Shown: in pieces, positions 60,293 through 64,000 of the stretch | Layout of the letters: every line of letters begins with the position of its first letter | Numbering within the stretch: the stretch's first letter is position 1 | From: Datisca glomerata | Taxonomy: Eukaryota; Streptophyta; Magnoliopsida; Cucurbitales; Datiscaceae | NCBI GenBank assembly: GCA_003255025.1 | Contig: QANY01005876.1 | Span: 138,843 to 202,842 of the forward strand | DNA: 64,000 bases | Direction: 5' to 3' | Position numbers and translations under genes: made by a program | Notes under the pieces: model-generated | The model's input: only the letters and a program-made list of their open reading frames with translations | Databases searched by the model: none | Told to the model about the DNA's origin: nothing

Positions 60293-60474
60293 AACTATTT
60301 TCCATCTCGCCCTAATAAACAAAATTCCAGAGAAATACTCAGCAAAGCACAATTTGTAATGTTAGCATGGAAGATAAAACCAACGGAGAAAGCACTTTAC
60401 GAAGAATCAGATCGGAGAGGAAAGAAACCCTAGAAGACGACCCATGACCTGAATTCTCCAAGCTTGGGAGTTGC

Positions 60475-60520
60475 TTATTTATAGCGAGAGTGTAAAGTAG
60501 GCGGCTTATCTAGGGTTTGT
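60475..60520 (-). promoter_or_regulatory. TATA box and telo-box promoter
   Basis: The minus strand carries an aaaccctaga telo-box (complement of 60,509-60,518) and, 25-30 bases downstream, ctataaataa (complement of 60,475-60,484). In plants this combination is typical of ribosomal-protein and snoRNA genes. It implies a start near 60,445-60,450 and leftward transcription through the snoRNA candidate. Confidence 0.6.
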
Positions 60521-60539
60521 GATATTGTGATTTTTTTAA

Positions 60540-61080
60540 AAGATAAATCTAATTTAAACCTTTAAAATTTAAATATTCAATAATTTATATTTTTAAATTA
60601 TTTTTTTAATATTAAATACTCTTAAATTATGAGAATTAACCATTTAGGCCTCCATTAACTTTGTTAAAAATTAATATAATTTTTAATTAAATTTAAACTC
60701 TAATTAACATTATTAAGCACTAAATAAACTAAATTTATACTTAAAAAAACAAACCAAAATACCTAAAATCCATAAATCCTTAAATTCCCCTTCTCCTTCC
60801 TACAGCACAACCTCCATGACAACCCTTCTCCCTCCGCGACTCAGCCACTCTCTGATTCTTCTCTCAAATTTTTCTTTCATTTCCTATCATTTTCCTAGAG
60901 TCCAAGCACGGTCTTTTGGGTATAACTAATCACATTTGGATACTGATTAGAGAAGGACTTGCGGTTGTCAATACAATTACAGTTTTGAAGTTTCGTAATA
61001 CAAAGTAGAGCTACTATTTATCTTATTTTCTATAATTAATTTATAAAAAGAGAAGTCAAATACCAAAAGATCCTAGTTTT
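60540..61080. other. AT-rich intergenic DNA
   Basis: No gene is recognised. It lies between the leftward telo-box promoter and the rightward LINE. Confidence 0.5.
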
Positions 61081-61201
61081 CCTCTTGGCTTGAGGATGTT
61101 TTCTCTCTAGGGCTTCACCTTAGAGAGCTTCTTCTTCTTTTTTCGTCTTATGCCTTGCGTTTCTTTGTTTCTTTCCTTTTTTTTCGTTCTTGATTCTTTC
61201 T

Positions 61202-62980
61202 ATGTCTTGCAACATGAGAGATGGTGAGGAGAGTGCTCTTCATAACATAAATGCAGAGATGAAAGAGATGGCTAATAAGTTATCCCTAACCAAAGTGGAG
61301 GAGGAGGAGATTGAAATTTCAGAAAGTTCGTATAGTATAGAAATTGAATCATGTCGGTTGAGCATTATGGCTAAGATATGTGTCGCAAAAGAGGATTAAC
61401 AAGTTGGGATTCCTAGACGCGTTGATGAAAGCTTGGAACTCGGAAGAGGGTGTTTGATTTTTAGAGATTGAGAATAATATGTTCTAAATTATTTTTTAAG
61501 AGGAGAATAATATGTCATTTGTTATGGAACATGGCCTTGGTTATTTGATGATCAACTTGTTATTTTTCTGCTGTGGAGGGATGGGGATGAAGTTATCAAA
61601 ATTAGAATTTTCTTTGTGTGCTTTTTGGATCCAACTTCATGGATTACCGATAGAATGCAGAAGTGAAAAAGTTGGCAGAACCATAGGTTAGGGGAAGTTA
61701 TCGATGTAAAGGAAGGAGTTATACGCGATAGTGTCGAGCAAAGGAAATTCATTTGTATTAAAGTTGAAATCAATATCCATCATCATTTGATTAGAGGAGT
61801 TTTCATTCGTCATAATGGTGAAAAGATTTGGATTCGGTACAAGTACTAATGACTTCCTAAATTTTGCTATCATTGTAGGGTCTTAGGCCATGAGGATTTG
61901 CATTGCATCATTAGGAAAGAGGATAAAAGTCTAGGGGTTGAATCTGAAAAGAAACAAGTGGGCAAATAGGTGGGGAAACAGGTGAGCGTTTAAGGAGGAT
62001 TCTTGCAGAACCTCTTCAACTTCACACAACTCATCATCAGATTATTTGAGGCGGAAGCCTACCTTGAGTCAGGCGACGATGAAGTAAGTGACGGTTCAGA
62101 GATCTGGGGGTCAGTCCACGATGAAGCTTGCAGCTGTTCAAAAATCAGGGGGCTTTTTTTGGTGAAAATCACCACCTTGACATGTTTGATAGAGATGATT
62201 TTTCAGGATCTAATCTTGCTTGCCGACTAGACAAAGAGGAGAGGGAGTTTAGAGATTTTAGGGAAGGAGTGATTCTAGGGGAGATGATTAGGAATTTTGT
62301 TAAGGATGATAAGGGAGATGATAATGATGCTATTTCAGTTAGGAAGAGAGCTGATTTTTATGGACCTGTGGGAGATCCAAGGAATTTTTCGTAAGGTGCT
62401 AAGATAGAGGATAATTTCATTGGTGAATCTAGGGAGGAAAATCAGAGGAGGCTGTTATGGTTGATTTGGTAACTAATTTTGTCGGTGAAGATAAGGGGAA
62501 TTCAACGGCAGTGAGGTTAGGCAGTCTGGTGAACGTTGATGTTGGAGGAGTGGCAAACTTCAGAGGCGGTCCAATTTGTTCTGAGTCTTTGCCGGCTCAA
62601 GTCCTCATCGGGTCATTAAGTGAACCATTTAACCTTGGCCAATGCTTGATGATACTCATAAGGGTGGATCCAGGAAAGGTAAAGATCATCGCAAACCCAG
62701 TAGGATAGCGCGGAGTAGTGGGCGTGCTAGTGGGAATCTAAAATTTAAAAATGATGTGGGAAATATGTTGCATGGGGAAAGTTCTCTTAGGTGCTTGCAT
62801 GACGCCAAACATAAAATGGAGGGCATTGGCAACGTGTCTGATGATTATGACATAACTCATGAAGCAAAAAAAGAAAAGAAAAGTATGATACTAATATTCA
62901 GAAGACTTGTACTGATAGGGTGGAGGAAGCCAACCCTAACTGGCCTCATGGTAATCGATGAGGGTCCTGGGGTGGAACTG
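61202..62980 (+). pseudogene. LINE ORF1 remnant (DUF4283-like with zinc knuckle)
   Basis: It begins at the ATG at 61,202. The N-terminal helix-rich segment NKLSLTKVEEEEIEI (near 61,275-61,320) is typical of plant LINE ORF1. GPWLFDDQLVIF (about 61,530-61,565) matches the DUF4283 core. After the segment RLGEVIDVKEGVIRDS (about 61,690) a CCHC knuckle, C-Y-H-C-R-V-L-G-H-E-D-L-H-C, lies at 61,865-61,906. The C-terminal half (62,000-62,980) is acidic and poorly conserved, as in the family. At least four frameshifts or stops occur (for example 61,397, 61,455 and 61,848). ORF1 binds the LINE RNA in working elements. Confidence 0.8.
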
Positions 62981-62989
62981 TCAGGGTGT

Positions 62990-63887
62990 GGGGAACCCCC
63001 TGACTGTTCCCGCATTGCGAGGGTTAGTGAAAAACTCATTTCCCTGATTTTATTTTTTTTACTTGAAACAAAAAATAAATCAAGTGTGGTGAAAAATATT
63101 AAATATGTTATTAATGCATCGGGTTCACTTATCATGGACCGGGTGGTTACTACAAGGGGGGTTAACATTTTTGGATGAATGATGATTCTGTTCCATTGTT
63201 GAAATATGAGAATTTTTTCACTGAAATTTGTATATCTGATATGGTTAAGGGTAAAGTGTGGCGCCTTTTATCTTTTATTTGAGTCACGTTGTTGAGATTT
63301 GCAATCAACAAATTGACTCCTTTAAAGGTCGGATAAAGGTGTGTAATGAGATGTGCATCGTTATGGGTGACTTTAATGATCTTATGAGTGCTAGTGAGAG
63401 GTTCGGTGGTATTGATAGAGACCCGTGTACGCTGAAGCTTCTTCCTGATTTTACTAATGTGTGCAATCTGGTTTATATTGATTTTGTGGGTCATCTATTT
63501 TCATGGATAAATAAACGTGATTACCCTGCGTTGATTAAGGAAAGACTTGATCGATGTTTTGCTCATACAGAGTGGTTGCAGGTGTATCAGATGGCCAAAC
63601 TTTATCACCCGACTGCTTTAGGCTCCGATCATTTGCTTATTTTCCTTGATACAACTGAAGAGCATAGGAAGTATAATCAAGTTTTCAGATATGATATGAG
63701 GTGGTTTAATCTTGATGACTGTAAGAATGCTATTTCATATGGATGGTTGGGGGACGACGATGATCAGGTAAGGAGAAATTTAGCGGATAAACTCAATAAT
63801 ACTAGAAATCATTTGATTCATTGGAGGAAGAAAAATTCTTCAGTCAATTCTAGCAAACTTAAGAAAGAGACTAAGGTGAAATTATAG
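62990..63887 (+). pseudogene. LINE ORF2 apurinic-endonuclease-like domain
   Basis: The endonuclease motifs appear in order: LLETK with the catalytic Glu (about 63,060), IVMGDFND with Asp and Asn (about 63,360-63,382), LIKERLDRCF (about 63,530-63,550) and GSDHLLIFL with the terminal Asp-His (about 63,622-63,650). The part from 63,258 to 63,887 is one open frame of 209 codons. The N-terminus is shifted (break near 63,175-63,280) and a stop follows at 63,885, with similarity continuing (YWKDWANIQ) to the window end, where the reverse transcriptase would begin. In active elements this domain nicks target DNA. Confidence 0.85.
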
Positions 63888-64000
63888 AACGTGTTTTCTC
63901 ATCAGCATACTGACTTTCCTAATATTAGAAAACTTGAAGCTCAGTATTAGGAGGCTGATATTCGTGAGGAAAAATACTGGAAGGATTGGGCTAATATCCA

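Larger units (their letters stand above)
61080..64000 (+). mobile_element. Decayed L1-type LINE, 5' part (continues past window)
   Basis: The order is a pyrimidine-rich 5' leader, ORF1 (from 61,202) and ORF2 (from about 62,990), with the window ending just after the endonuclease. Frameshifts and stops occur throughout ORF1. It is a different copy and a different part of the element from the LINE at 42,090-43,917. Confidence 0.85.

Noticed and set aside
60161..60433. 90-codon plus-strand frame overlapping the snoRNA candidate
   Set aside because: It has no family resemblance and lies antisense to a transcription unit with a promoter. I consider it a chance frame.

Overview
The window is nuclear DNA of a flowering plant, most likely a eudicot. 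The evidence is two spliced plant genes with GT-AG introns, AT-rich intergenic DNA, and plant-type Ty1-copia, gypsy/Tat-like, L1-type LINE, SINE, hAT-MITE and Mutator-like (MULE) sequences. I cannot name the species. There are no prokaryotic genes, CRISPR arrays or rRNA/tRNA genes.

Layout. (1) 1-12,400: one very large homopyrimidine array of CT-rich simple sequence with short CA blocks and nested longer repeats. It runs off the left edge. Its long Ser/Leu-rich open frames are artefacts of composition. (2) 12,400-18,220: the 5' half of a Ty1-copia element on the minus strand, with one complete LTR of about 1.85 kb. (3) 18,400-24,410: MULE-derived sequence, with a decayed transposase C-terminus on the plus strand and a decayed ULP1/C48-type peptidase gene converging on the minus strand. 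(4) 24,480-32,210: two diverged LTR-like blocks of about 1.9 kb flank a ~74-bp tandem array, which is interrupted by a hAT-type element with an 8-bp target-site duplication. A second copy of part of the ULP1-like gene follows. (5) 32,650-33,460: a tRNA-derived SINE and a hAT MITE, both with target-site duplications, and a strong hairpin. (6) 34,000-48,000: gene-poor AT-rich DNA with a second decayed Ty1-copia element (38,960-41,388) and a 5'-truncated LINE (42,090-43,917) with its target-site duplication.

(7) 48,400-56,350: the gene-bearing part. An apparently intact eight-exon proline-rich receptor-like kinase gene (PERK family, 664 aa) lies on the plus strand and an intact three-exon Mpv17/PMP22-family membrane protein gene (217 aa) on the minus strand. 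They are convergent. (8) 56,350-61,080: small repeats, then a minus-strand transcription unit inferred from a TATA box and a telo-box. It carries a C/D-box snoRNA candidate whose 13-nt guide is complementary to a conserved 18S rRNA segment. (9) 61,100-64,000: the start of a decayed L1-type LINE (ORF1 with a zinc knuckle, ORF2 endonuclease) running off the right edge.

Only the receptor kinase, the Mpv17-family gene and the snoRNA unit look functional. The rest is layered transposon debris, useful mainly for the insertion history it records. I found no convincing new multi-gene system. The items most worth checking are the snoRNA and its promoter, the giant pyrimidine array and its ~1-kb recent duplication, the swapped pair of duplicated blocks at 23-32 kb, and the transposon-derived insertion in the last intron of the receptor kinase.
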